Translations under genes and position numbers: made by a program | Part shown: positions 55,204 through 64,000 of the stretch, one piece after another | Position numbering within the stretch: position 1 is the first letter of the stretch | Layout: every line of letters begins with the position of its first letter | Origin: Chlorokybus atmophyticus | Lineage: Eukaryota > Streptophyta > Chlorokybophyceae > Chlorokybales > Chlorokybaceae | Assembly: GCA_009103225.1 (NCBI GenBank) | Contig: RHPI01001037.1 | Location: forward strand, 1,416,717 to 1,480,716 | DNA length: 64,000 bases | Direction of reading: 5' to 3' | The notes under the pieces: model-generated | The model's input: only the letters and a program-made list of their open reading frames with translations | Told to the model about the DNA's origin: nothing | Databases searched by the model: none

Positions 55204-56900
55204 GCGGGATGTACAAGTAGCTGGAAGCATTGCATTATCTAGCACTTTATATACGTTATAAGGTTGAAACATTCTCATGACCGTGGCATTTTTACGGCCG
55301 TAGGCGCCACCGCCGCCGCCGCACGCTACTGCGCAATATTTCGCCGTATTGCCGCCTGGCGGTGCCAAATACGGCGCCGGTTTACATTGCGTCATACCAC
55401 TGGCGCGACGTAGCGTAACGCCACGCATAAATACTTCCCCCCCTAGTTTAATAGACCCCACCTCAAATACCCCCCCCCCCCTACCCCATTAGAGTCTNAA
55501 AGGGGGTGACTTTGTTTGTAACCGGGGGTTATGTTCGACGAAATACGGTACGTGTTGGTTGGGAACCTTTTGTTTTTAGCAAGTGTTGGGTGTTGTTGAT
55601 AACTGCATGCCAAGCCAAATGGCTAACTCCCAATATGCATCGCAGCATCAGTTCATTAAAAATGTACATCATGCAATCCAAACAACGCATGCAGCGAAAC
55701 AGACTCAAGATGCGAGCGCTGAGATCCACAACATGATGCTATAAGCATACCGTATGCGCTATGATACTCATGCATGCACGAAGACGATGCGCACAATTTA
55801 TATAGACTTAGCAGTGAGTGGCAATCCACTTTAACAAACTTACATACCTGCTAATGCATTACGTACACTTTGCGACTCTCCTGCGCAATTTCAATTTTAT
55901 CTTGAAACTCACCCCATGCACATTTCGGAAACTTGGTGCACCTTTAAAAGTTTGTGCATGTAGAAAGAGTCTGTCTACCTTGCCTCGCAGCTCACTGTAA
56001 CAAAAGCAACACTCCCATCAAACTCGTGCCTTCAATAATAGCGTGGCTATTAGAAGCCGAGATGCTCTGACGTGCCGGTAAGAACGTGAGGACAAAGCAG
56101 TCGTTGCGTTCACATAATAGCAGAGAGCATTTTATAAGACTATTGGATGTGTAAAAAGAATGTACGTATACCAAATCGTATCCCCCTAACCGGTCCTCGG
56201 TTGTGTGTGTGTGGGTGGGGGGGGGCATACTCCCCGTTGTTGAAATTTGTAATCTATGTAAATCTCCGATGTTGCCAAACTACAAGTCTTTAAACTTATT
56301 GGGGACGGAGGAGGAAGGCGCGGGGTGTATTTAAATTGGGGAACTGCACAAGGGACCTTTACTTATCTTTAGTATAATAAGCCTGGTATTTGCCATGATG
56401 GTTATAGCATATGATGTGTTATACCCGTTTGGGTGGCTAGCATTCAATATTATGTACGCACCGTGCTGGCATTTGCTACTTACCCCTATGCTAAAGATAA
56501 AATGTTGTGAACAAACCTGTCTTTGAGTGACAGTTTTTTTGCGACATGTTGACTCGTACACATAATTCCTGATTAGAACGACGCTTACTGGCAGTAAGCC
56601 CTTAAAAGGGCCACTGTCTGGCAGCCAGTGCCAGTGCCAGTGCGACGACTTGACGGAAAAGAAGACACACTGCACGCAAGAGGTTTTTGGCTGAGTAATC
56701 TACTCGCCGTCGACAAAGCACCAGGGACCGACATGGAATCCAAATCTAATCCGTCAATCTTGCCAACAACTTAGCAAGCCAAAGCACAATGCAATGAACC
56801 TCTTGTGGAGAGGGTTTGTACACGGCGTGTTACGCTTATAATGAGTGATTCCGGGTATCTTCATAGGGGATGAAACTCTGATAGCAATGAGTGCACGCGT
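55203..56900. other. Spacer between the transposon cluster and the peptidase gene
   Basis: No gene recognised. It has GCC/CGG-rich sequence (55300-55400), C-runs and another single N (55498), and a 76-codon frame from 55506 that I do not recognise. Confidence 0.4.
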
Positions 56901-56909
56901 TGTGTGCCA

Positions 56910-56916
56910 TATATAA
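56910..56916 (+). promoter_or_regulatory. Probable TATA box of the clostripain-like gene
   Basis: TATATAA about 117 bases upstream of the first start codon used in the model. Confidence 0.45.
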
Positions 56917-57026
56917 TGTGCAGCAGGCATGCATTGTCCAGTGAGTGTGCTGGTGCAAAGCTTGTGAACGTTTGTTGTGTAGTGCATTGCTGCAGAGTGC
57001 CCGTGCAAGGTGTGGCGATTGAGGGC

Positions 57027-63927
<6,901 letters not shown>

Positions 63928-64000
63928 CAATGGCAGCTGGATGCAGCACCACTACACCATTCCACGCAGCTGAAGGGTTTCTCTGCTGGGGGGGGGGGGG
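63928..64000. other. 5' flank of glutathione reductase ending in a G-run
   Basis: Too short to identify a promoter. The window ends in at least 12 G, similar to the artefact-like homopolymers elsewhere. Confidence 0.6.

Noticed and set aside
54965-55461. Poly-Pro / poly-Gly frames
   Set aside because: They are translations of the 98-G homopolymer, not genes.

Overview
This is nuclear DNA of a eukaryote, most likely a chlorophyte green alga. The evidence is intron-dense genes with GT-AG splice sites, a plant-type glutathione reductase, Em-like LEA proteins, TGTAA motifs just past some stop codons (the usual green-algal polyadenylation signal), and (CA)n-rich introns and spacers. The species cannot be named from the sequence. 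Gene models below were built by hand from splice signals, reading phase and protein-family conservation; no database was searched.

Left arm (1-25,100), host genes: a 5'-truncated TXNDC9/phosducin-like gene (+); the TFIIH subunit p52/TFB2 (+, 11 exons); an Em-like LEA gene (-); a TruA-family tRNA pseudouridine synthase (-, 11 exons) arranged head to head with a DUF924 gene (+); a second LEA gene (+) that is an inverted paralogue of the first, including its 5' UTR; and translation elongation factor 3 (-, 8 exons), a protein best known from fungi. They cover transcription/repair, tRNA modification, desiccation/stress protection and translation and do not form one pathway.

Middle (25,900-54,900), nested mobile elements. 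Tigger-1 (25,923-28,263) is a decayed pogo/Tigger transposon. Tigger-2 (28,509-42,713, flanked by TA on both sides) is split by an 11-kb Ty3/gypsy retrotransposon at 28,682-39,723. That retrotransposon is the most interesting object here. Between its protease and its reverse transcriptase it carries a cytosine-C5 DNA methyltransferase domain (motifs I, IV, VI, VIII and IX/X are recognisable), and its integrase ends in a PHD-like finger instead of a chromodomain. It is thus a retroelement with its own chromatin writer and possible reader. This copy is broken by frameshifts and stops. An AT-rich, gene-poor island with diverged tandem repeats follows (42,700-47,000), then remnants of a second gypsy element (48,100-49,900), a copia gag fragment, and a third, internally deleted gypsy element with LTRs and an initiator-Met-type primer binding site (51,004-54,861).

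Right arm (56,900-64,000), host genes again: a secreted or membrane-anchored clostripain-like (C11) cysteine peptidase (+, 15 exons) and glutathione reductase (-, 8 exons), convergent. Homopolymer runs and Ns at 28,280, 55,104, 55,498, 59,068 and the window end mark weak assembly points, so some frameshifts in the repeats could be sequencing errors.
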